Source: Streptomyces ortus (GTDB taxonomy: Bacteria; Actinomycetota; Actinomycetes; Streptomycetales; Streptomycetaceae). From it: a stretch of DNA of 64,000 bases. The notes under the pieces were generated by a model. The model saw only the letters and a list, made by a program, of their open reading frames with translations. It searched no databases and was not told the DNA's origin. Positions 40,177-48,394 of the stretch are shown here, one piece after another (within the stretch, counting starts at the first letter, position 1; each line of letters starts with the position of its first letter). The stretch spans positions 573,910-637,909 of the forward strand of contig NZ_JAIFZO010000001.1 of NCBI RefSeq assembly GCF_026341275.1, read 5' to 3'. The position numbers and the translations under genes are program-made.

Positions 40177-41031
40177 ATGACCGTGGCCCTGGAGACTGTC
40201 TCGACCGGTGCGCCCACGGCCGTGTCGGCCCTGCTCCTCGACACGTATCGCCAACTGGTACGGGTGTGCCCGGCCCTGACGGTGCGCGTGGCGGACCCGG
40301 CGGAGGACTTCACCCGAAAGGGCTTGAGCGGCGCGGAGTTGACGAAGGACCAGGAGGCCCTTGAGGCGTTCCTGGCGGCCGAGGATTCCCGCATCCGGGC
40401 ACGCCACGACCACGTCCCGCGCCGCGACGTCGCCGCGTCCCGCGCCCTCCACGACTACGCGTGGTCGGTCGGCCTGCTGATGAGCGGCGTCTGGTACCTC
40501 ACCGGCCGCGTGCCGCGTGTCCGCCCCGAGGACGTACGGATCGACCTGTCGTCCGGCATGTTCCAGATCACCCCCGGACCGGACCTGGCCTGTCTGCCCA
40601 AGGACGCGGCCGGCTCACTCCCCGGAGTCCTGAGGGTCCCGCACGAGGAGGCGCTGCGGGCGGAGCTGAGGGTCGCCGTCGCCGACCACATGGAGCCGCT
40701 GCTCTCCGCGATCGCTCCCTACGTCCGGCGCGGCCCGCGCGCGCTGTGGGGCCTGGTCACCGACGACCTCGTCTCCGGCATCTGGTACCTGGGCCGCATG
40801 CTCGGCCGGGAGGAGGAGTCCGTACGGGCCGCCACCGCGCTGCTGCCCTCAGCCGTCGCACCCTTCCCCGGCGGAGCGGACTTCCGCCACCTCACCGGCG
40901 GCGACGGCCGGCAGCACCCGACCCGCACCCGTATGGGCTGCTGCCTCTACTACACGATCCGCCCCGCCGAGGCCTGCGGCACCTGCCCGCGCACCTGCGA
41001 CGCAGAGCGGCTGCGCCGGATCGAGTCCTGA
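40177..41031 (+). CDS. FhuF-type ferric siderophore reductase
   Basis: A 284-residue cytosolic reductase that releases iron from imported ferric siderophore. The C-terminus has the exact FhuF [2Fe-2S] signature C-C-x10-C-x2-C in GCCLYYTIRPAEACGTCPRTC minus its first residue. The upstream part is helical with YAWSVGLLMSGVWYLTGRVP and LVTDDLVSGIWYLGRMLGRE, a paired motif typical of the family. AGGAG precedes ATG 40177. It is divergent from the siderophore biosynthesis operon and shares its iron box, so synthesis and iron recovery are regulated together. No ABC importer or exporter is in the window. Confidence 0.88.
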   Translation: MTVALETVSTGAPTAVSALLLDTYRQLVRVCPALTVRVADPAEDFTRKGLSGAELTKDQEALEAFLAAEDSRIRARHDHVPRRDVAASRALHDYAWSVGLLMSGVWYLTGRVPRVRPEDVRIDLSSGMFQITPGPDLACLPKDAAGSLPGVLRVPHEEALRAELRVAVADHMEPLLSAIAPYVRRGPRALWGLVTDDLVSGIWYLGRMLGREEESVRAATALLPSAVAPFPGGADFRHLTGGDGRQHPTRTRMGCCLYYTIRPAEACGTCPRTCDAERLRRIES

Positions 41032-41034
41032 ACC

Positions 41035-41092
41035 CGGCGCAGCCTGCCTTCCTGCTTCCCGCCTCTTGCCTGCTGCTTCCTGCCTCCTGCTC
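41035..41092. repeat. Polypyrimidine low-complexity spacer
   Basis: Between two convergent genes, CTGCTTCC, CCTGCCTCC and similar C/T-rich units recur about six times. The tract has no coding potential and ends in the amidase stop codon. Replication slippage is the likely origin. Confidence 0.45.
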
Positions 41093-43127
41093 AGGCCGAC
41101 GGCGTCACCCGCACATCGGCGGCCCGTACGAACGCCACCCGGTGTCCGAACTGGATCTCGTAGTACATGTCCGAACCCCGCACCACCCGGTGCGGCGTCG
41201 TGTCGAAGGTCGGCGCGTAGAAGTACTCGCCGGGCACCTTGTCACCGACCGCGTACTTCTGACCCGCGAGCAGCTTGTACGGCAGCGGCGACACCGACTG
41301 GACGGGCACACCCTCCGGGTACGCCTCCTTCTCCGGGTACGCGCGGCCGTACACGGGGATCTCGGTCAGTCCGGCCTTCGGGGTGAGGACGGCACCGGCC
41401 GCGTTCACCGCCGTCGGCTGCTTCGCCGGGTTCTTGAACCAGGCCTTCTGGCCGAGGTACCAGATCGCGGTCCAGTCGCCGTCGCGCCCGGCGACCGCGT
41501 ACCGCTGCCCGGTGGAGACCCGTGAACCGAGATCGTTCACACCGGTCGTGGAGTCGCCGCCGCCGGGCCGCAGACCGATGTCCTTGACGAGCGGGGCGTC
41601 CTCGCGCGGCTCGGTGTAGAGGCGTACGGCGCTCGATCCGTGGACGGCGCAGGGCTCGCCCGCCGTGACGCAGCCGGTGAACACCGGCTTGTTCGTGGCG
41701 AACTTCGGCGCGATGGTCACCAGCCCGCCCTTCGGCCCCGCCGTGGCGCGCAGCGGCTTGCCGAGCAACGCGAAATAGTGCTGCCAGTCCCAGTACGGGC
41801 CAGGGTCCGTGTGCATCCCCGGGATGGTCGCGGTCGTCGTACCGGGCACGGTGTCGTGGCCCAGGATGTGCTGCCGGTCCAGCGGGATGCCGTACTTCTT
41901 GGCCAGGTACGACACCAGACGCGCCGAGGACCGGTACATCGCCTCCGTGTACCAGGTGTCGGGCGCGGTCAGGAAACCCTCGTGCTCCAGGCCGATCGAC
42001 TTGGAGTTGATGTACCAGTTGCCCGCGTGCCAGGCCACGTCCTTGGCCTTCACATGCTGGGCGATGTGCCCGTCGCTGGAACGCAGGGTGTACTGCCACG
42101 ACACATAGGTCGGGTCCTGTACGAGGTTGAGGACGCCGTCCCACGCGCCCTCGGTGTCGTGGACGACGATGTACTTGATGCTCTGGGACTTCGGCCGGTC
42201 GCCCAGATCGTGGTTGCCGTAGTCGCCGTCGCCGAACTCCTCGTACGGCGCCGGAATCCACTCGCAGGACACGGTCGGGGGACACTCGGTGCTGCCCGCG
42301 GCCGGCGCCCGCAGCCCAGCCCTCTTCAACTGGGCCGTCGCCGGGCGCACCCGCGGCTGCGCGGCGAGCGCGATCCGCTGCCCCGCGTCCGTCGTGCGCT
42401 CCTCGCCGCGCCGGATCACGTCGAAGACGTCGTCGGCGTACGTGGCCGCCGTCGCCGTGTCGTCGGCGCCCGAGTAGCGCGCCACCGCGCCGTACCAGTC
42501 GGCCGCGTCGTCACTGAGCGGCTCGCCGAGCTGCTTCTGGGCCGCGGCCAGCAGCGCGGCACCGCCCGCCACGTTCGCGGCGGCATCCGTCCGCAGCCGC
42601 TCCGCAGGGATGCCGCTCAGCTCCGAGGCCTTGACCAGGGTCTTGAGGCGGGCCGGAAGCTCGGCGTTCTCCGGGACCTCGGGGTCCGCATCCTGGGCGT
42701 CGGGCAGCCGGGGGCCGCGTGAATCGTCACCGCGCGCGTCCTCCGTACCGTCGCTGTGGTGCGGCGCCACCGTCCGGGCGATCGCCGTACGGGCGTCGGT
42801 CAGATGCATCGGGCCGTAACCGCCCGTCACGCTCGGAGCACCCTCGTGCGTGTCCCACCGGGACTGCAGATAGGAGACGGCGAGCAGCACGCTCCGCGGG
42901 ACGTCGTACGCGTCGGCGGCACTGGCGAAAGCATTCTGCAGCTGCGCGGAGGACGCGGAGGGCGCCGAGGACGCGGACGTCGGGCCGCTCTCGCCGTCGG
43001 CGACGCCGTCGTACGGAGCGGCGCCGAGCAGGGGCAGCAGCAGCGCGGCCGAGGCGACGGCACCCGCGGTCCGGCGGGTACGTCTGTGCCGGACGGAAGT
43101 GCTGGGGTCGGTGGGGGATCCTCGCAA
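41091..43127 (-). CDS. Secreted N-acetylmuramoyl-L-alanine amidase with lysozyme-like N-terminal domain
   Basis: A 678-residue exported peptidoglycan hydrolase. A basic N-terminus and hydrophobic stretch (AGAVASAALLLPLLGAAP, about 21-38) form the signal. Residues about 60-250 resemble a goose-lysozyme/transglycosylase fold (LLAVSYLQSRWDTH, GGYGPMHLTD). The amidase_2 domain (about 305-450) has IKYIVVHDTEGAWDG, DVAWHAGNW, SIGLEHEGF and ILGHDTVPG, then MHTDPGPYWDWQHY, supplying the zinc histidines. The C-terminus has SH3-like wall-binding parts. TTG 43127 is accepted because AGGAGG lies six bases before it. A promoter candidate lies at 43185-43213. It hydrolyses the amide between muramic acid and the peptide stem. 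Confidence 0.88.
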   Translation of the reverse strand: MRGSPTDPSTSVRHRRTRRTAGAVASAALLLPLLGAAPYDGVADGESGPTSASSAPSASSAQLQNAFASAADAYDVPRSVLLAVSYLQSRWDTHEGAPSVTGGYGPMHLTDARTAIARTVAPHHSDGTEDARGDDSRGPRLPDAQDADPEVPENAELPARLKTLVKASELSGIPAERLRTDAAANVAGGAALLAAAQKQLGEPLSDDAADWYGAVARYSGADDTATAATYADDVFDVIRRGEERTTDAGQRIALAAQPRVRPATAQLKRAGLRAPAAGSTECPPTVSCEWIPAPYEEFGDGDYGNHDLGDRPKSQSIKYIVVHDTEGAWDGVLNLVQDPTYVSWQYTLRSSDGHIAQHVKAKDVAWHAGNWYINSKSIGLEHEGFLTAPDTWYTEAMYRSSARLVSYLAKKYGIPLDRQHILGHDTVPGTTTATIPGMHTDPGPYWDWQHYFALLGKPLRATAGPKGGLVTIAPKFATNKPVFTGCVTAGEPCAVHGSSAVRLYTEPREDAPLVKDIGLRPGGGDSTTGVNDLGSRVSTGQRYAVAGRDGDWTAIWYLGQKAWFKNPAKQPTAVNAAGAVLTPKAGLTEIPVYGRAYPEKEAYPEGVPVQSVSPLPYKLLAGQKYAVGDKVPGEYFYAPTFDTTPHRVVRGSDMYYEIQFGHRVAFVRAADVRVTPSA

Positions 43128-43184
43128 AGCAGGCCTCCTGGGACGATCGGGCGTGACGGTGCGTACGGGGGCGGGTGTGCGTCA

Positions 43185-43213
43185 GTGGTACCGGCTCTCC
43201 GACGATCCGTCAA
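43185..43213 (-). promoter_or_regulatory. Promoter candidate of the amidase gene
   Basis: On the minus strand TTGACG (43213-43208) and TACCAC (43190-43185) are 17 bp apart, 58 bp before the TTG start. Confidence 0.4.
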
Positions 43214-43339
43214 TCATTCCCAGAGGCGGACGATTTCCCACGTCAGCGGCGCGGGTTCACCGAAATCGGTGCGGTGGCGACCCGGCCTGCGAGGCGTCAG
43301 TGGAGTGGACCTCTGATGAGAGAAGGCCGCGGACACGAA

Positions 43340-43384
43340 GAAGGCCCGCGGTGCTCCCTGTCCCTGGGCGTACCGCGGGCCTTC
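43340..43384 (-). terminator. Strong hairpin after the APH-type kinase gene
   Basis: GAAGGCCCGCGGT (43340-43352) pairs perfectly with ACCGCGGGCCTTC (43372-43384), 13 bp, just past the kinase stop. It separates that gene from the amidase gene downstream. Confidence 0.65.
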
Positions 43385-43391
43385 GTCCCCG

Positions 43392-44537
43392 TCAGCGAGT
43401 ACCGACCGCCGCGCGAACGGCCTTGCGGGCCATCTGGCAGTCGTCGTGCAGCCGCCTCAGCAGCAGCCGCTGTTCCTCGCCGGACGGCGCGGCACCCGGG
43501 TGGGCCGGTCCCGGGGCCGCCGGGGCCGCCTCGTGCATCGACCGCTGCACGGCCGTCTCGTACGTACGGATCTCCCTGGTCAGGACGAGCATCAGGTTCA
43601 CCAGGAACGCGTCACGCGCGGAGGGTCCCGCCGACTGGGCCAGCTGGCTGATCTGCCGCCGGGCGCCGGGCGCCTCCCCGAGGACCGCCCACAACGTCGC
43701 CAGGTCGTACCCCGGCAGATACCAACCCGCGTGCTCCCAGTCCACCAGCACTGGACCGGCCGGTGAGAGGAGCATGTTCGACAGGAGGGAATCGCCGTGG
43801 CAGAACTGGCCCATGCCCTGGCGGCCCGCCGAGTGCGCGATGCCGTGCACCAGCTTCTGCAGGTCGCCCATGTCCCGGTCGGTGAGCAGTCCCAGCTCGT
43901 GAAACCGGGAGATCCGTGCCGCGTAGTCCAGCGGAGCGTCGAACGTCCCCGCCGGTGGCCGCCACGCGTTCAGCCGGCAGATCGCGGCGAGCGCCGCCCT
44001 GATGTCCGCGCGGGGCGGTGCCTCCACCGGATGCCGGCTCAACGCCGCCACCCGTCCTGGCATCCGCTCGATCACCAGGGTGCAGTTGTCCGGGTCCGCC
44101 GCGATCAGCCGGGGTACCCGCACCGGCGGCCGGTGCCGCACGAACGAGCGGTATGCCGCTATCTCATGCCGGATCCGCTCCGTCCACACGGGGGAGTGGT
44201 CCAGTAAACACTTGGCCACCGCGGTGCTGCGCCCGGTCGTACCGACAAGGAGCACGGAGCGTCCACTGCGGCGCAGCACCTGCACCGGCGCGAACTCCGG
44301 ACAGATCCGGTGCACCGACGCGATCGCCGTGCGGAGCTGGGCGCCCTGGGGGCCGGACAAGTCGAGTCTCCCGCTGAGCGGTGGTGTCCCGAGCCCCGGC
44401 AGGCGCCGCGGCCGGCCGGCCCCGAGCACGGGAGGAGCCGCCGCGGGACGCGCGGGGTCGAGGTAGGGGCCGCCGCCTGCCGGACGGGCGTGCAGCGACC
44501 GGGGTGGGGCGGACACGGAGGACGATGCTGTGTACAT
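43392..44537 (-). CDS. Aminoglycoside phosphotransferase-fold (APH) kinase
   Basis: A 381-residue protein. After a Pro/Ala/Arg-rich head of about 75 residues comes a kinase-like lobe ([18 protein letters not shown], with the ATP lysine) and the APH catalytic motif [13 protein letters not shown] (H-G-D-x4-N), followed by the metal-binding [16 protein letters not shown]. The family phosphorylates small molecules such as aminoglycosides, choline or sugars. The actual substrate is not evident and resistance should not be assumed. ATG 44537 has GAAGGGA about 14 bases upstream. The gene is divergent from the nsdA-like regulator. Confidence 0.82.
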   Translation of the reverse strand: MYTASSSVSAPPRSLHARPAGGGPYLDPARPAAAPPVLGAGRPRRLPGLGTPPLSGRLDLSGPQGAQLRTAIASVHRICPEFAPVQVLRRSGRSVLLVGTTGRSTAVAKCLLDHSPVWTERIRHEIAAYRSFVRHRPPVRVPRLIAADPDNCTLVIERMPGRVAALSRHPVEAPPRADIRAALAAICRLNAWRPPAGTFDAPLDYAARISRFHELGLLTDRDMGDLQKLVHGIAHSAGRQGMGQFCHGDSLLSNMLLSPAGPVLVDWEHAGWYLPGYDLATLWAVLGEAPGARRQISQLAQSAGPSARDAFLVNLMLVLTREIRTYETAVQRSMHEAAPAAPGPAHPGAAPSGEEQRLLLRRLHDDCQMARKAVRAAVGTR

Positions 44538-44723
44538 GGGCGAAACAGATCCCTTCGTGTGCCGGCGAGTTGCCGCGCTACCCGCCCCGGTCGCGGCGGT
44601 ACACCCTGGGGAGTGCCCCTCGGTGACCGGGTCGGGGTGGCGCGTTCCTACCTGACACCCGGCGCCCACTGGCACACCATCTGGCGTGCCCTGGCGAACC
44701 CTGGCGAATAGTCGCTCAGCAAC

Positions 44724-44742
44724 TGACAGGCGGTTACTGTCA
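44724..44742. promoter_or_regulatory. TGACAG-N7-CTGTCA inverted repeat before the NsdA-like gene
   Basis: Perfect 6-bp arms end 27 bp before GTG 44770. CCCTGGCGAA is also repeated twice just upstream (about 44690-44708). It is a candidate operator in the divergent region. Confidence 0.4.
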
Positions 44743-44769
44743 ACTCAGCCGAGAACCTGGGGGCTTGAC

Positions 44770-46269
44770 GTGAGCGGACAACCCAACACCCGACTGTCGG
44801 ACCTGTTCGGCCTGGCCGGCTGGTCCAAGGGCGAACTCGCGAGGCTGGTCAACCGGCAGGCGGCGGCCATGGGCCACCCCCAGCTGGCGACGGACACCTC
44901 ACGGGTGCGGCGGTGGATCGACACGGGAGAGATCCCGCGCGATCCGGTGCCGCGGGTGCTGGCAGCACTGTTCACCGAGCGTCTCGGCCGTGTCGTGACC
45001 ATCGAGGATCTCGGTCTGGTCCGGCACGGGCGTACGGGGAAACGGCAGGGCGACGGGAGTGCGGGACATCCCGACGGTGTGCCGTGGGCGCCCGAGCGGA
45101 CTGCCGCGGTCCTCACCGAATTCACGGGAATGGACCTCATGCTCAACCGACGCGGCTTGGTGGGCGCGGGCGCCGCGCTCGCCGCAGGATCCACGATCAG
45201 CAGTTCCATGCACGAGTGGCTGCACACCGATCCGGCCCTGGCGGCCGACGCCCCTGACACCGACCATCTCCTGCACGCCGACCCCGCTGGGCTCGACCGC
45301 TACGAGGCCGCACCCATCGGGTCGCAGGAGATCGAGGAACTGGAGCGCTCGGTCGAGGTGTTCCGGGCCTGGGACGCCTCCCGGGGCGGCGGCCTGCAGA
45401 GAAAGGCCGTCGTAGGACAGCTCAACGAAGTGGGAGGAATGCTCTCCTACCGCCACCCCGACCATCTGCAGCGGCGCCTGTGGGGCGTCGCCGCCAACCT
45501 CGCCGTCCTCGCGGGCTGGATGTCGCACGACGTCGGCCTGGAGCCCACGGCGCAGAAGTACTTCATCATCGCCGCGCACGCGGCCCGGGAAGGCGGTGAC
45601 CGGCCCCGCGCCGGCGAGGCGCTCTCCCGGGCGGCCCGTCAGATGGTCCACCTGGGACGGCCCGACGACGCGCTCGACCTCATGAATCTCGCCAAGTCGG
45701 GATCGGGTGACGAGGTCCTGCCGCGCACGCAGGCGATGCTCTACACCATCGAGGCCTGGGCGCAGGCGTCGCTGGGCAAGGCCCAGGCCATGCGGCGCAC
45801 CCTCGGCGAGGCGGAGGACCTCTTCGTCTCGGACAAGGGCGACGTGCCGCCGCCGAGCTGGATGCAGCTCTTCGACGAGGCGGACATGCACGGGATGCAG
45901 GCCCTGGCCTACCGGACGCTGGCGGAGCACGACCCGGCCGCGGCCGTGGTCGCGCAGCGCCACGCCAAGGAGGCCCTGGCGCTGCGGGAGAAGGGCCGGG
46001 ACCGCTCGAAGATCTTCGACCATCTCTCGCTCGCCTCCGCCTGCTTCATCGCCGACGACCCCGAACAGGCCGACCGGTACGCACGCCTGGCCCTGACGTC
46101 GATGGGATCGAACTCCTCGCATCGCACCTGGGACCGGCTCCGGGAGATGTACCGGCTGACGGGGCAGTACTCCAGCTATCCGAAGATCCACGACCTGCGT
46201 GAGGAGATCAAACTGTCGCTGCCCAAGGGCTCGTTGAAGCCGAGGCGCGCCAACGGCGCACAGGCGTAG
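44770..46269 (+). CDS. nsdA: NsdA-like developmental and antibiotic regulator
   Basis: A 499-residue protein that matches my recollection of Streptomyces NsdA closely: N-terminus NTRLSDLFGLAGWSKGELAR with a lambda-repressor-like helix-turn-helix, then LATDTSRVRRWIDTGEIPRD, a central LMLNRRGLVGAGAALAAGS and a helical TPR-like C-terminal half (VVGQLNEVGGMLSYRHPDHL, GEALSRAARQMVHLGRPDDA). In S. coelicolor NsdA represses sporulation and antibiotic production. GTG 44770 has GGGGG about seven bases upstream. The neighbours here differ from what I remember around the S. coelicolor gene, so this could be a paralogue. The spacer to the convergent phosphatase has a CACTCA simple repeat. Confidence 0.72.
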   Translation: MSGQPNTRLSDLFGLAGWSKGELARLVNRQAAAMGHPQLATDTSRVRRWIDTGEIPRDPVPRVLAALFTERLGRVVTIEDLGLVRHGRTGKRQGDGSAGHPDGVPWAPERTAAVLTEFTGMDLMLNRRGLVGAGAALAAGSTISSSMHEWLHTDPALAADAPDTDHLLHADPAGLDRYEAAPIGSQEIEELERSVEVFRAWDASRGGGLQRKAVVGQLNEVGGMLSYRHPDHLQRRLWGVAANLAVLAGWMSHDVGLEPTAQKYFIIAAHAAREGGDRPRAGEALSRAARQMVHLGRPDDALDLMNLAKSGSGDEVLPRTQAMLYTIEAWAQASLGKAQAMRRTLGEAEDLFVSDKGDVPPPSWMQLFDEADMHGMQALAYRTLAEHDPAAAVVAQRHAKEALALREKGRDRSKIFDHLSLASACFIADDPEQADRYARLALTSMGSNSSHRTWDRLREMYRLTGQYSSYPKIHDLREEIKLSLPKGSLKPRRANGAQA

Positions 46270-46308
46270 GGGGTCTGCGCGGAACACTCGGCACACTCAC
46301 ACTCATAC

Positions 46309-47781
46309 TCAGGCGGACACCCGGGCGATGAGTACGCAGGCGTCGTCCTCGCGTTCCGTCGCCCCGAACTCCTCCACCACTGTCCGGACGCAGTCCTGGG
46401 CGCTGCGGGCCTCCTGGAAGCGGGGGGCCAGGTCGAGGAGACGGCTGACGTCCGCGGTGCTCTCCACCGTCCCGGTCGCGTCCGGGCGGGGGCGACCCCA
46501 CCGCGGGGGGACCAGTCCGTCGGTGTGCAGGAGCAGCAGGTCGCCCGGTGCGAGGGGGACTTCGGCCTGTCCGTAGACGGCGCCCGAGGTGGCGCCGAGG
46601 AGGACGCCGTCCGGCGGCGCCAGCATGCGCCCCGTCCCGTTGCGGAACAGCAGCGGGGCGGGGTGTCCGGCCTGCGCCCAGACGAGGGTCCGGCTGCCGG
46701 GCCGGTAACGGCAGCACACCGCGCTGCCCAGGGCGGGCTGGACCGAGGCGTCGAGCAACTGGTTGAGCCACCCCATGAGCCGACCGGGTTCGGTACCCGC
46801 CACGGCCATGCCGCGCAGCGCCCCGAGCAGCATCGCCATGCCCGAGGTGACGGCGACGCCGTGGCCGGTGAGGTCGCCGACGCTCAGCAGCGTCTGTCCG
46901 TCGGGCATGTCGAGGGCGTCGTACCAGTTGCCGCCGATCAGCGAGCTGGTCGAGGAGGGCAGATAGCGGGCGGCCAGGTCCAGAGTTCCCGGGCCCCGTC
47001 GCGGAAGCGGCGGGGCGCCGCGCCACGGCGGCAGGACGGCTTCCTGCAACTCGACGGCCAGGCGGCGTTCGGTCTGTGCGGCCTGCCGTTGACGCTGCAG
47101 CGAGTCACGGGTCTCGCTGACGGTCCGCTGACTGCGGCGCAGTTCGCTGACGTCCCGCAGGACGGCCCACATCGAGGCGGTGCTGCCGTCCGCGTCGAGC
47201 ACCGGTTCGCCCATCATGTGCACGGTCCGTACGCCGCCGTCGGGCCGGACCATGCGGAACTCCCCGTCGATCGGTCTGCCGTCGATCAGACAGTCCGTGA
47301 CCATCGAGGTCAGCCTCGGCCGGTCCTCGTCGAGGACGACGGAGGGCAGTTCGTCGAGGGTGAGCGGGGGAGCGGCGGGGTCCCTGCCGAGGATCTGGAA
47401 CAGTTCACCCGACCAGGTCGCCTCGTCCGTCAGCAGGTTCCACTCGGCACTGCCGACCCGGCTGATCAGCGAGCCACGCCCGGGGGACGCGGGGGGCACG
47501 GCCCGTACGGCGGAGGGCGGCGCCTCCGGCTCGGCGGGGACGGTCGAGGGGCCGTCCCGCAACTGCGCCAAGTGCGCGTCGAGATCGTCGAGTTGATGTA
47601 CGGCCAGGTCGCACAGGGCGCGCTGCCAGCGCCCCTCCGGGTCCGTGCCGTCGGCCGGCGCGTCGCGTCGTACGGCGTCCATGTCGCCCCGGAGCCGGCG
47701 CGTCTGCGAGATGAGCGCGTCGACCGAGCCGCGCGGGGGCGGCTGGGCGGCAGGGTGGTCCGCCGAGAGATGGGACGGCAT
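46309..47781 (-). CDS. PAS-domain PP2C (SpoIIE-type) protein phosphatase
   Basis: A 490-residue regulator that dephosphorylates anti-anti-sigma factors. A disordered head leads to a PAS fold (about 110-235: AEWNLLTDEATWSGELFQIL, EFRMVRPDGGVRTVHMMGEP), a coiled linker (ETRDSLQRQRQAAQTERR) and a SpoIIE/PP2C domain (about 265-485) with ALDMPDGQTLLSVGDLTGHG, AQAGHPAPLL, LLLLHTDGLV and a final EREDDACVLIARV supplying metal-binding aspartates. ATG 47781 has CGGAG eight bases upstream. GTG 47802 is the in-frame alternative without a ribosome site. There is no membrane segment. Its partner anti-sigma system is not in this window. Confidence 0.88.
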   Translation of the reverse strand: MPSHLSADHPAAQPPPRGSVDALISQTRRLRGDMDAVRRDAPADGTDPEGRWQRALCDLAVHQLDDLDAHLAQLRDGPSTVPAEPEAPPSAVRAVPPASPGRGSLISRVGSAEWNLLTDEATWSGELFQILGRDPAAPPLTLDELPSVVLDEDRPRLTSMVTDCLIDGRPIDGEFRMVRPDGGVRTVHMMGEPVLDADGSTASMWAVLRDVSELRRSQRTVSETRDSLQRQRQAAQTERRLAVELQEAVLPPWRGAPPLPRRGPGTLDLAARYLPSSTSSLIGGNWYDALDMPDGQTLLSVGDLTGHGVAVTSGMAMLLGALRGMAVAGTEPGRLMGWLNQLLDASVQPALGSAVCCRYRPGSRTLVWAQAGHPAPLLFRNGTGRMLAPPDGVLLGATSGAVYGQAEVPLAPGDLLLLHTDGLVPPRWGRPRPDATGTVESTADVSRLLDLAPRFQEARSAQDCVRTVVEEFGATEREDDACVLIARVSA

Positions 47782-48162
47782 GACGTACTCCGATACAGGC
47801 ACGGTACGACCAAGGCAGAGGAAGGACCGTTACGACTGTTGCACAGCCCGCGACGCGCTGTAAGGGATTCGGCAACACACGACACGGTGGTGCCATTGGC
47901 ACGTGCCACCGTCCTGGCTGGGGTACCTGACCGGGGCGGATCCCGTACGCGGATCGACGTTCGAGGCGTACTCAACTCGGGTGAGCCGAAGGGGTGCGAC
48001 TCACCCGCGATCCACCCCTGCCGGCCGCAGCACGGCGTCCAGCCCCCCGAACCGCACCCGGGGCGGCCCCGACGGGCAACACATAGGCACGCGGCCCGGC
48101 CTCCGAGACTCCACCGTCCTTGACCGGATGGTCGTCCACTCTCGCGATGCCCTCGTCGGTCA
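47782..48162. other. Intergenic region with two palindromes
   Basis: No gene is supported here. TGGCACGTGCCA (47897-47908) is a perfect palindrome containing a CACGTG box. CGGGTGAG (47978-47985) pairs with CTCACCCG (48000-48007) around 14 bases. The first may serve the phosphatase promoter, which reads leftward. The second may be a relic belonging to the decayed gene at the right. Confidence 0.4.
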
Positions 48163-48363
48163 GTCCTGCTGAACCACTTCCTCACCGCCGACGGCGGCAG
48201 CCGTCTCGACGCGGGCGTGATCAACACCCGCCGTGCCGTGCTGGACCGGGCGCACGCGTGCGAGAGGCAGAGGGGCGCACCGGTCAACTTCGTCGCCGTC
48301 GACTACCTGACCGTCGGAGACGCGAAGGGCGCGGTGGACCGGCTCAACGCGGAGCGCGACTGA
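48163..48363 (+). pseudogene. C-terminal remnant of a secreted PI-PLC-like protein
   Basis: The frame from 48163 to the stop at 48361-48363 encodes about 66 residues: LLNHFLTADGGSRLD, AGVINTRRAVLDRAHACERQ and NFVAVDYLTVGDAKGAVDRL. This is the tail of phosphatidylinositol-phospholipase-C-like secreted proteins, which commonly end with NHF....NTR....RA..C....G..PNFVAVDF...GD....V..LN. No start codon exists, and upstream the frame closes at 48121, so the rest has been lost. The 3' end lies 32 bp from the convergent baeRF gene. Confidence 0.55.
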
Positions 48364-48394
48364 ACCCGGTCCACGGGCGCCCGACCGGGTCCGC

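Noticed and set aside
43392-44537. Calling the APH-fold kinase an aminoglycoside resistance gene
   Set aside because: The family acts on many small molecules. No resistance or antibiotic cluster surrounds it, so the substrate is left open.
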